5,856 nucleotides of DNA from contig JBLFXH010000221.1 of NCBI GenBank assembly GCA_047611125.1, positions 1 through 5,856 on the forward strand. The letters are read 5' to 3'. The first letter of the stretch is position 1. Each line of letters begins with the position of its first letter. The stretch comes from JABDJZ01 sp047611125. GTDB taxonomy: Bacteria; Bacteroidota; Rhodothermia; Rhodothermales; UBA10348. Position numbers and translations under genes: made by a program. The notes under the pieces are model-generated. The model was not told where the DNA came from and searched no databases. It saw nothing but the letters and a program-made list of their open reading frames with translations. Positions 1 through 5,819 of the stretch are shown in pieces.

Positions 1-2
1 TC

Positions 3-989
3 CTGGCGCTGGTTGGTGTTTCCCTGGATGCTGGGCGAATTCTCCCGCCGGACACAGGCTTTGACGCCACATCATTCGTGCTGCAGCTGGCCTCGACAGG
101 AGTAGTGATCACGGCGTGCGCGGTGGTGTTGTCTAGGGGACTTCGCGGAGGCATCGAGCGGATCTCCCGGTTCGTGCTACCGGTCCTGCTCGTGATTCTG
201 CTCGTGCTGATTGTCCGCGGCGTGACGCTGCCAGGTGCGGGTGCCGGAATTGACTGGTATATCCTCAAGTTTGATGCCTCGGCGCTGACAGGCTCGGTCA
301 TGCTTGCGGCTCTTGGCCAAGCGATCTTCAGTCTCTCCCTCGGCGGGACATACATGGTGATCTATGGCTCGTACCTGTCGGAGGAGGAGTCAATCCCTTC
401 CGGCGCTGCCTGGACGGCCGCCGGCGACGCCACGGCGGGACTACTGGCGGGTTTCGCCATATTTCCGGCCGTGTTTGCGCTCGGACTTGAGCCTGCAGGA
501 GGCCCTGGACTGCTGTTCACTACGCTGCCGGCCGTGTTTGCGGGCATGCCTGCCGGCGCGCTTTTTGGCCTCCTCTTTTTCGTCGGTCTCGCGAGCGCCG
601 CCTGGCTGTCTGACATCGCGGCCTTCGAGGTTTTGATTGCCGGACTGACGGACAACACGCGGGTCTCCCGGCGAGGGGCCATCCTGGGATGTTCGATCGC
701 AGTCTTCCTGCTAGCCATCCCAAGTATGATCAGCAATGCCATCTTCGTGCCGTGGGACCTGGTGTTCGGGTCGGGCATGCAGACTATCGGTGCGCTCCTG
801 GCCGTCCTTACCGTCGGATGGGCACTCCGCCGGAGCGAAGTGCTGCGGCAGATTGGTGGCGGGGCTGGGGAAGGCGCTCCGGGGCTCAAGCTTAGGCTGC
901 TCTACCTTTGGATCCGGTACGTGATTCCAATCGCCATCTTGCTGGTGGGCGTGTGGTGGCTACTGACGGATGTGCTCCACCTGCGCTGA
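3..989 (+). CDS. Sodium-dependent NSS/SNF-family transporter, 5'-partial
   Basis: C-terminal part of a neurotransmitter:sodium symporter (LeuT/MhsT-like), an inner-membrane protein that uses the Na+ gradient to import amino acids or related small molecules; the substrate cannot be read. The frame is open from base 3, so the true start lies upstream and the GTG at 78 is internal. Visible landmarks, numbered from the GTG at 78: the GGIER loop (24-28) between TM4 and TM5; the TM6 core GQAIFSLSLGG (80-90), matching LeuT GQIFFTLSLGF; D117 at the LeuT N286 position, as is common in bacteria; the GLEPAGGPGLLF and TLPAVF stretch (136-154); TM8 (about 160-190); then TM9, TM10 and TM11. The protein ends just after TM11, so it belongs to the bacterial 11-TM variant lacking TM12. 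In TM8 the usual Leu-Thr-Ser is Trp-Leu-Ser-Asp (176-179), altering a Na2-site residue. The neighbouring gene converges on it and gives no functional hint. The family call is secure. Confidence 0.93.
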   Translation: MALVGVSLDAGRILPPDTGFDATSFVLQLASTGVVITACAVVLSRGLRGGIERISRFVLPVLLVILLVLIVRGVTLPGAGAGIDWYILKFDASALTGSVMLAALGQAIFSLSLGGTYMVIYGSYLSEEESIPSGAAWTAAGDATAGLLAGFAIFPAVFALGLEPAGGPGLLFTTLPAVFAGMPAGALFGLLFFVGLASAAWLSDIAAFEVLIAGLTDNTRVSRRGAILGCSIAVFLLAIPSMISNAIFVPWDLVFGSGMQTIGALLAVLTVGWALRRSEVLRQIGGGAGEGAPGLKLRLLYLWIRYVIPIAILLVGVWWLLTDVLHLR

Positions 990-1020
990 TTCGGGACGTG
1001 CCAGGACGAGGGGCCCTCAG

Positions 1021-2697
1021 TTAGATGCCGGCTAGGAATGCCTTAGCATGGCTAAGCCTTGGAGACGGTGAGTCTTGCACCATCGCTGAAATCAATTGAG
1101 CATAGTGGGCCCGAGCGGCCTCCGCATCGCCCATGCCCTCCGCTGCCAGGCCAGCCCCGAACAGCCCGCTGAGGCGATTTGGGGAGCGAACCAGCGCGGA
1201 TTCGTACGCCTCCATAGCCTCACCAAACCGATCTTCGGCGAGCAACATGTCGCCGAGCAATTCGGCAGCTGGTATCACCTCTCCCGGAGTGACGGGGTTT
1301 TTCCGGGTGGCACCCTCCATTTCACGCGCCTCGCTCATCAGTCGGATCGCCTCGTCAATATCGCCCTCGCCATGCGCGATCCAGGCGCTTACAGTCCGGG
1401 CCTGTATTCGAACCTGCCCTCCCCAGTCATATGCTATCGGAACGGCGTCTGCCAGGGGGGCCAGGGCGTTCAGTCTGGTAAGGGCTGCGCGCGCCGACGG
1501 GAGATTGCCGGATCGTGCGGCTCCAAGGCCGCGAGCGAACACGGTTATCGCTTCGAACTGTGGGTATTGGTCCCATTGAAGACCTTCGGGCCATCTGGCT
1601 TGGAGCCTCGTCGCGCCTTCCCAGTCCCGGCTCTCGAGAGCGATCCGGGCGGGGACGGCAGCGTAAGCGTACGGATTGGCCGGATGGTTGTGCATTGGAC
1701 CATCCTTGGCCGCCATTTCCTCCCAAATCAGGCGAGCGCTGGCTTCGTCCGCACGCTGGATGTGGGCATAGGCCAGATAGTCCGCGGCGTGTGAGTAGTG
1801 GAACGAAAGTGCTCCACTGATCGGGTTTTTCAGGGCCTCGTCTGCAGCCCGGCGGTTGTAGGTGATCGATTCCTCCCAAAGGCCCAGGCGGGTGAAAATG
1901 TGGGAAGTCATGTGGAGGGCGTGCTGATTCCCTTTTGCCATCTCGCCATACACTCGAGCCGCAGGCAGCGCCCGATCAGCCAGTTCCGGCAGGTCATAGG
2001 CGTGTATGATGTAATGCAGCGCTCCCGTATGGTCCGGGATTTCTTCAAGCACGGCCTCTGCGATCTGGCCCGCCTCGATCTGCATCTCCACTCTGGATTC
2101 AGAACTGGTCGCGACCGCTGCCAGCAAGAGCCCACGGAACAGCCGCAACTCCTGGTCTTCGGGGTAGGCAGTGAATGCCTGATTCCAGCCATCTAAGTAA
2201 GCGGCCAGTCGCTCCGTTTCGTCCCGTACGCTCCAATCCCGGTAGTAGGCGTCCAGTGCAGCGAGGTAGGCTTCGTCGTGCTCGGAAGGCCTGCCCGTAG
2301 TTCTGGCCTCCGCCAGAAGAGCCACACCACGGACGAACCGCTCATCGGTCGGGACATCGGGCCACAGCGGGTGCACGTACGACATGGCCTGGCCCCAATA
2401 CGCAAGTGCGCACGAGGGATCGAGCGCTGCGGCCTCTTCGAAGGTTGTTGCCGCCTGAGTGTAGGTCATGTTGTGGAGCAGCGCAGTGCCCCTACGAATG
2501 TGCACTGCCGCATCGTCGGCACAGGTCACCGTGAGTGCAATGCTGCCCAGAGACCGCCCTTGGGCATCCGTGACCTCGCGGGCGAGTTCGGCCGAATGTC
2601 CTGCCTCGTCGGAGCACGCCGCCAGCGTGATCGTCAGTAGAAGAACGGTGGTAAGTGAAAAGCTAGACGCAACGCGCGCCGGGAGAATTGAATACAT
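1021..2697 (-). CDS. TPR-repeat lipoprotein, function unknown
   Basis: 558-residue exported lipoprotein. Residues 1-28 form a signal peptide with a hydrophobic core (about 12-24) and lipobox L-A-A-C with the acylated cysteine at 28; Ser at +2 would fit outer-membrane sorting by the E. coli rule. The rest is alpha-helical with TPR-like repeats: a clear one at about 66-99 (ending in ALDPSCALAYWG), others around 440-460, and two C-terminal ones at 476-540 (FGEAMEAYESAL and GMGDAEAARAHY). A central block carries HYIIHAYD (228-235) and HALHMTSHIFTRLGLWEE (259-276). I recognise this pairing from a widespread uncharacterised family of bacterial TPR proteins, where TPRs are assumed to mediate protein contacts. 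The ATG at 2695-2697 is supported by the signal peptide directly after it and by GAGG about 9 nt upstream. It is transcribed alone, convergent with the transporter. Function is not assigned. Confidence 0.92.
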   Translation of the reverse strand: MYSILPARVASSFSLTTVLLLTITLAACSDEAGHSAELAREVTDAQGRSLGSIALTVTCADDAAVHIRRGTALLHNMTYTQAATTFEEAAALDPSCALAYWGQAMSYVHPLWPDVPTDERFVRGVALLAEARTTGRPSEHDEAYLAALDAYYRDWSVRDETERLAAYLDGWNQAFTAYPEDQELRLFRGLLLAAVATSSESRVEMQIEAGQIAEAVLEEIPDHTGALHYIIHAYDLPELADRALPAARVYGEMAKGNQHALHMTSHIFTRLGLWEESITYNRRAADEALKNPISGALSFHYSHAADYLAYAHIQRADEASARLIWEEMAAKDGPMHNHPANPYAYAAVPARIALESRDWEGATRLQARWPEGLQWDQYPQFEAITVFARGLGAARSGNLPSARAALTRLNALAPLADAVPIAYDWGGQVRIQARTVSAWIAHGEGDIDEAIRLMSEAREMEGATRKNPVTPGEVIPAAELLGDMLLAEDRFGEAMEAYESALVRSPNRLSGLFGAGLAAEGMGDAEAARAHYAQLISAMVQDSPSPRLSHAKAFLAGI

Positions 2698-2763
2698 GGA
2701 CTACCGCCTCACCACGGATCTATCGGGACCATGGATTGGCCCGGTGACTACCTGATCAACTTT

Positions 2764-2792
2764 AATAGATACAGCTCCCGACATCATGTTAA
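2764..2792 (-). promoter_or_regulatory. Candidate promoter for the TPR lipoprotein gene
   Basis: On the minus strand a TTAACA box (2787-2792) is followed after 17 bases by TCTATT (2764-2769), about 67 bases upstream of the lipoprotein ATG and inside a locally AT-rich patch. This resembles a sigma70 -35/-10 pair, but the -10 matches only moderately and some candidate phyla use different consensus boxes. Prediction only. Confidence 0.3.
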
Positions 2793-2815
2793 TCCCTTCG
2801 CGGCGCCAGCCTGTT

Positions 2816-2832
2816 CTGGCTCCTCGAGCCAG
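2816..2832. repeat. Perfect short inverted repeat (hairpin)
   Basis: CTGGCTC (2816-2822) and GAGCCAG (2826-2832) form a perfect 7-bp stem with a 3-base CTC loop. No T-run follows on either strand, so it is not a convincing rho-independent terminator. It lies between the lipoprotein promoter region and the GMC remnant; role unknown. Confidence 0.45.
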
Positions 2833-2950
2833 TTGGTGACGATGTGATAGTGGGATAGACTTGTACCGACCAACGCATTGGGGGAGTTTCTGAGTTAAGT
2901 AACAGCCTACACGAGGGTAGCGCAATTTTCCTGGGGCAGCCACATGACGA

Positions 2951-3058
2951 TTGGGACGGTACCGGGACTGGGGTGAACAGCTTCCGCGCTATGAGAACTT
3001 CGTAGAGCTTGATCCGGACGGGGTGGACGCATACGGCATTCCATCGCTGCGCATCATC
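2951..3058 (+). pseudogene. GMC oxidoreductase remnant (internal C-terminal-half piece)
   Basis: About 35 residues read as a conserved piece of a GMC (glucose-methanol-choline) family FAD-dependent oxidoreductase: a WGEQLPRYENFVELDPD block followed by VDAYGIPSLRI, the pattern that precedes the C-terminal catalytic region in these roughly 550-residue enzymes. Everything else is missing: the N-terminal FAD-binding domain, and downstream the catalytic His region (H-x-x-GT-x-RMG) and the C-terminal NPT-type motif. A TGA at 2945-2947 lies in frame just upstream, and recognisable similarity ends at about 3055, where minus-strand coding similarity of another family begins. The frame stays open to 3355 but the residues after Ile35 do not look like GMC. 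The TTG at 2951 is only the first possible start, not a real one. Read as a dead fragment. Confidence 0.6.
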
Positions 3059-3322
3059 TCACGAGACGGGCCGGACCTCGCCATCGATTCTCATCAGTGG
3101 AGTCTTGAGCCGGTCGCCTGTGGGCGTCGCCGGGTTGTAGCACTTTCTTGCGAGAGAACCTCCGCGGATGCTGTGGCCTCCGGTGGGATTCACCACATCG
3201 GCTTCCGGATCGGGAATGATGACCACGTTGTGCTGGTGGGCCTCCATGCCGCCCATGTAGGACCCGGGGCAAAGCTCGATCAAGTCGGAGCCGTAACGGC
3301 TCTTCGGCAATCGCGGTACGGC
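3050..3322 (-). pseudogene. Probable molybdopterin oxidoreductase remnant (N-terminal region)
   Basis: The minus strand carries about 90 codons with strong G/C third-position bias and a protein-like composition, between a TAG at 3323-3325 and a TGA at 3059-3061. The end, DRLKTPLMR then DGEVRPVS, matches the segment just after the Fe4S4 domain of molybdopterin oxidoreductases (formate dehydrogenase/DMSO reductase superfamily), where one expects a DRL-x-x-PL-x-R stretch leading into V-S-W-D-E-A. Here TGA replaces the Trp and the next codons give Asp-Asp-Ala, so the frame resumes the motif for three residues before similarity ends. The preceding part (a CP-x5-GGMEAH segment, then DPEADVVNP and a GGSLARK-x-YNP stretch) fits a degenerate Fe4S4 domain lacking most expected cysteines. 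The large catalytic domains are absent. The family call is from memory of motifs and is moderate; the coding-like character is clearer than the identity. Confidence 0.42.
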
Positions 3323-3325
3323 CTA

Positions 3326-3470
3326 CCGGCGTTTCCACAACCTGGAGCAGCGTAAATCCCGTGGTCGCGTGTCGCGTAGACGGGCGATTTTCCGTTATGG
3401 TAGGTAGGCTGGCCGCCTTTTCTGAGACCCGACCTGTAGCGCCTCCACTTCCACACTACGAGACCTCACC
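3326..3470. other. Non-coding stretch upstream of the hemerythrin gene
   Basis: Between the molybdopterin-like remnant and the hemerythrin ATG I find no coding similarity in any frame. It presumably carries the hemerythrin promoter, but no convincing -35/-10 pair stands out; the TTTTCCGTTATGG patch near 3388-3400 is the most AT-rich part. No operator-like repeat was seen. Confidence 0.3.
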
Positions 3471-3887
3471 ATGACTTCGGAATCTCGCAATCCGGTACAA
3501 TGGAATGAGTCCATGAGTACCGGCAACGCTCCGATCGACCGGCAACACCAGTTTCTGTTCCAAGTTGTGGGTGACTTCCGGGAAGCTCTCGAGGAGCTCA
3601 ATGGCGGGACGAATGTGTACGGCCTCTTCCTTAGTAACCTGCTTTCTTACTCCAAGGCCCACTTCCGTTTTGAAGAGACCTGCATGCTCGCGGCCCATTG
3701 CCCAGCGGCATCAGTGAATCAATCCGCGCATCGCAGCTTCACCAAGAAAATCGAGGCAGCCGAGGCCTATTACGAGGCAACAGGCTTTGATCGGAGCGCA
3801 GTTCAGACAGTAGTCGAGTGGGTCGAAGCGTGGATGCTGAACCACATGGGTAAGATCGATGTCCAGCTTCGCGGACTGCCGACCTAG
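3471..3887 (+). CDS. Hemerythrin-like (bacteriohemerythrin) protein with one substituted iron ligand
   Basis: 138-residue single-domain protein of the bacterial hemerythrin family, four-helix-bundle proteins that hold a non-heme diiron centre and bind O2 or NO, or buffer iron or oxygen. Landmarks in canonical order: Trp11; PIDRQHQFLF with His26; HFRFEE with His64 and Glu68 (H-x3-E); His87 of the H-x3-H motif; and NHMGKID with His125 and Asp130 (H-x4-D). The first His of H-x3-H is missing: position 83, 15 residues after Glu68, is Asn (AAT at 3717-3719). Length is normal for the family. The ATG at 3471 keeps Trp11, which a downstream ATG at 3513 would remove; only a weak GAG sits about 10 bases upstream. 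No signal peptide or membrane segment, so likely cytoplasmic. It stands alone between gene remnants and no fused signalling domain is present. Confidence 0.9.
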   Translation: MTSESRNPVQWNESMSTGNAPIDRQHQFLFQVVGDFREALEELNGGTNVYGLFLSNLLSYSKAHFRFEETCMLAAHCPAASVNQSAHRSFTKKIEAAEAYYEATGFDRSAVQTVVEWVEAWMLNHMGKIDVQLRGLPT

Positions 3888-3956
3888 ATCCCAGCCCATT
3901 TCGAAGAGATCTGCGCCAACAAAGAGGTCTTTGAGTCGATGCTCTGGTCCTGAGGG

Positions 3957-4163
3957 GTGACTGTCAGGGCGCAGGCCGCACCGCCCACCGGCCCGCTCCT
4001 GGAGGCTGACTTTCCCGAGATTCTGCGCTCGGTGCGCCTTAGCCGGGCGCAAGCCCTCCTGTTTCGGAGCGACAGGCCAGAGAACCGGTTTCAGGAGAAT
4101 AACGGGTTCTATGCAGACGCTGCATTCTTTTCGCTCTTCAGTTTCCGCTTGAGCAAGGGGGAG
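3957..4163 (+). pseudogene. Permease fragment A: first periplasmic (MacB-PCD) domain, front part
   Basis: Frame 3 from a GTG that follows a TGA at 3951-3953. Recognisable residues are ADFPEILRSVRL (17-28), RPENRFQENNGFYADAAFF (40-58) and FSFRLSKG (61-68), matching the usual 'adFPEV...R', 'f...v.faDpaFF..FsF.LL.G' pattern of these permeases. The roughly 80 residues that should come before, including TM1, are not visible upstream, so the 5' end is a truncation and the GTG is not a real start. The frame remains open to 4235, but similarity moves to frame 1 at about 4160-4170. Confidence 0.7.
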
Positions 4164-4167
4164 ATCC

Positions 4168-4557
4168 GAGTCAGCCCTCTCTGCTCCGGGAAGTATCGTG
4201 CTGTCGACTCGACTGGTGCGTCGGTACTTCGGTGACTCGGACCCGCTCGGGCAAACTCTCATAGCTGACGGCGAAACACCGATGATTGTGACGGGCGTCC
4301 TAGAGGAGGTCCAGGGCAACAGCCATCTGGAATTCCACTACTTGGTGTCACTCTCTACTCTGCTCGATCGTCGCGATGATCTCGCAACAGACTGGGGAGC
4401 GCTGTTCTTTCCAACTTTCGTCCAGCTGGACCCTGCCGCGAGCGTTGCGGCGGTCTCCAGCAAGCTGTCTGCATTCACGGAGCGCCACCAACGAGCAGAG
4501 GGACGCTACGGCCTCCAGCTGGAACCGCTTACTGATCTTTATCTCCACAGCCAACGA
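4168..4557 (+). pseudogene. Permease fragment B: rest of first periplasmic domain
   Basis: Frame 1, open from the TGA at 4150-4152 to a stop ending at 4617. From 4168 it reads ESALSAPGSIVLSTRLVRRY, then FGDSDPLGQTL, a VTGVLEEVQGNSHLEFHYL stretch, and ends in the characteristic LQLEPLTDLYLHS (107-119, counted from ATG 4198). This directly continues fragment A with one extra base (or two lost) between. The ATG at 4198 is internal. After His117-Ser118 one expects a short linker into TM2; instead the residues become Gly/Pro-rich noise and similarity reappears in frame 2 at about 4590, so sequence is missing there. Confidence 0.75.
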
Positions 4558-4588
4558 TTGGGCCAAACTGGTCCGCGAGGAAATCCGG

Positions 4589-5026
4589 ATGGCACTGGCG
4601 GCTCTTCCGTCGTTTGAGTGGCTGGCTGGTAAACCGCTGGAAACGTCCCTACTCTTCGGCCCAGAAACTGCCATGGCGTTGGTGGCCGGCGCACTGATGG
4701 CGGGCCTGTTGGCGGGCGCTTACCCCGCGCTGATTCTCTCCGGTTTTCGCCCGCTGGACACGATTAGGGGGCGATTTTTTTCGCCTGGCCGCGGTATCGG
4801 ATTCCGAAAGAGACTGGTGGTGGTACAGTTCGGAATTTCGCTCACCCTGATGGTGGGCACCGCCGTTGTGTTCACCCAAGTCAAATTCATGCACGAAGCC
4901 AGTCTTGGCTTTGACAGCGAGCAGCTTGTCGTTCTGCCGTTTCATGGTGACCCGGGGGTTCGCCTACAACACGAAGTCATCAAGTCGGGAATGCTAGCGA
5001 TCGCGGGCGTGTCCTGGGCGTCATAG
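4589..5026 (+). pseudogene. Permease fragment C: end of first FtsX block and central connector
   Basis: Frame 2 (the frame is open from 4376 or earlier, but only the part from about 4589 looks like permease). It carries ALAALPSFEWLAGKPLE, a membrane helix with AGLLAGAYPALILSGFRPLD (the conserved G-x-YPA-x-x-LS-x-F-P signature of the family), then RKRLVVVQFGISLTLMVGT, a second membrane helix, then LGFDSEQLVVLPF. It stops at TAG 5024-5026 right after AIAGVSWAS, where the second periplasmic domain should begin. A short LVREE just before 4589 may be a relic of the helix usually preceding this block, which would imply two nearby deletions. Confidence 0.78.
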
Positions 5027-5051
5027 AAAATTTCCATGCATTTCAGTTGTT

Positions 5052-5240
5052 TTGCTTTCTCCGCCCGCGTATCTGTTCATGGCCGACTGGCTGGAACAGT
5101 TCGCCTTTCGAACCGACCTTGGGATCGGCGTGTTTGCACTCACGGGTGGACTCGTCCTCGTTATTGCACTGGCGACAGTCGCCAGCCAGTCGCTTCGCGC
5201 AGCGTTGGCATACCCGGCGGATGCAATCCGATTGGAATAG
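5052..5240 (+). pseudogene. Permease fragment D: C-terminal membrane helix
   Basis: Frame 3. Reads PPAYLFMADWLEQFAFRTD, then a hydrophobic helix and SLRAALAYPADAIRLE at the stop. This is the standard C-terminus of the permease family (P-x-x-Y-x-x-x-x-WL-x-x-F-A-Y-R, last TM helix, ending 'AL..P.dalR.E'). It follows fragment C after only about 25 AT-rich bases, so roughly the whole second periplasmic domain and two TM segments (about 250-300 residues in the family) are gone. The TTG at 5052 is merely the first possible start codon. Confidence 0.78.
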
Positions 5241-5357
5241 GAGCAACCGCCCAAGTGACCAGGCGCGCTGCTTCTGGTGCTGTAGTCGCCGCTCCGTTAC
5301 TACGGAACCTTGACGGGCGGCAGGCCATTTATCGCCCCTCCTACACAACCGCTGTAC

Positions 5358-5759
5358 GTGCTGGCAATCCGCCTAACAAACTCTCGCTTCGATCTGGCCG
5401 TCTGTGTGGTTGCGGGCCTGCTGGCCGTGGCCCCCATGGGACTCCACACGCACGTCGACTCAGAGCTGGCACACAGCAACAGCGCCGGGTGCCATCCGGC
5501 GACTCACCTGGACGAATCAGGCCATCCCGGAGAATGTGGCCATACAGAGCACGAGCACTCTCCGTCGGGCGGCCACGTAGACTACGCCTCCTTTGCGGGC
5601 CTGAAGGTCCTCCTCGCGAAACCCCTCCTCTACCGCACTACGATGCCGGTCGGAGAATTCGGGCATGACCTATTCACGTTGCTGCCGAGTCACGAACTTG
5701 GTGCCTCCAGGCGCATCGCCGGCGATGCGCAGGCCAGAAGTGTAGTCCTCCTGATCTGA
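5358..5759 (+). CDS. Small secreted His-rich protein, probable metal binding, function unknown
   Basis: 133 residues from GTG 5358; the frame also allows a TTG at 5310 (149 residues). I prefer the GTG because it puts the basic segment (LAIRLTNSRF) directly before the hydrophobic core (DLAVCVVAGLLAVAPMG), as in a signal peptide; neither start has a clear ribosome binding site. Directly after the core is a segment with 10 His and 2 Cys in 44 residues (46-89, counted from the TTG), including CHPATH, ECGHTEHEH and GGH. The remaining 60 residues have two more His and no recognised domain. His clusters of this kind are known in periplasmic metal-handling proteins and in small leader genes before metal-efflux operons; here the metal and role are inference. 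The region sits just after the permease remnant with a 117-base gap and no visible efflux gene follows within the window. The coding call rests on the signal peptide and coherent composition. Confidence 0.62.
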   Translation: MLAIRLTNSRFDLAVCVVAGLLAVAPMGLHTHVDSELAHSNSAGCHPATHLDESGHPGECGHTEHEHSPSGGHVDYASFAGLKVLLAKPLLYRTTMPVGEFGHDLFTLLPSHELGASRRIAGDAQARSVVLLI

Positions 5760-5799
5760 GCGAGATTCGACCATAGGCGGTCCAAGATCGCCGCACGCT

Positions 5800-5819
5800 G
5801 ACCGTCCTAGGTGGCGGTC
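5800..5819 (+). terminator. Terminator-like hairpin after the His-rich gene
   Basis: GACCGTC (5800-5806) pairs with GGCGGTC (5813-5819) as a 7-bp stem with one G-T pair and a 6-base loop, 40 bases after the TGA of the His-rich gene. The bases after it (GTTCCTTGG) are only mildly T-rich, so intrinsic termination is possible but weak. Confidence 0.3.

Larger units (their letters stand above)
3957..5240 (+). pseudogene. Disrupted FtsX/MacB-type ABC transporter permease (whole remnant)
   Basis: Four consecutive plus-strand pieces in three frames together follow the order of an FtsX-like permease of about 800 residues (MacB-PCD, FtsX, MacB-PCD, FtsX). Present: most of the first periplasmic domain, the end of the first FtsX block and the connector to the second half, and the last TM segment with the C-terminus. 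Missing: the N-terminal TM helix and its usual start motif, the middle of the first FtsX block (the region that usually has the LLIACINFMN-like helix), the entire second periplasmic domain, and the TMs before the last one. There is at least one simple frameshift (about 4160-4170) and two deletion-type junctions (about 4555-4590 and 5024-5052). Such permeases normally work with an ATPase to export lipids, peptides or drugs; no ATPase gene is nearby. This cannot make a functional permease. Confidence 0.82.

Noticed and set aside
362..889. Minus-strand 175-codon open frame opposite the transporter
   Set aside because: Ser/Pro/Arg-rich translation with no domain; it is the antisense shadow of the well-supported NSS gene.
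1008..1018. GAGGG-G-CCCTC palindrome between the two convergent genes, as a bidirectional terminator
   Set aside because: The loop is a single base and no T-run follows on either strand, so it cannot fold as a usable terminator hairpin.
1096..1794. Plus-strand 232-codon open frame opposite the TPR lipoprotein
   Set aside because: Low-complexity shadow composition without domains; the minus-strand gene has signal peptide, lipobox and TPRs over the same bases.
2701..2943. Minus-strand 80-codon open frame upstream of the lipoprotein
   Set aside because: No recognisable motif and no coding-like codon bias; it covers the lipoprotein promoter region.
3056..3355. Continuation of the GMC-remnant frame to 3355 as one 134-residue protein
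   Set aside because: Only the first 35 residues resemble GMC; the rest is antisense to better-looking minus-strand coding sequence.
3711..4319. Minus-strand 202-codon open frame across the hemerythrin end and permease start
   Set aside because: It overlaps recognisable plus-strand coding similarity in two frames and has no domain-like pattern.
5036..5668. Plus-strand 210-codon open frame overlapping permease fragment D and the His-rich gene
   Set aside because: Arg/Gly/Pro-rich out-of-frame translation; the other two frames carry the permease C-terminus and a signal-peptide protein.
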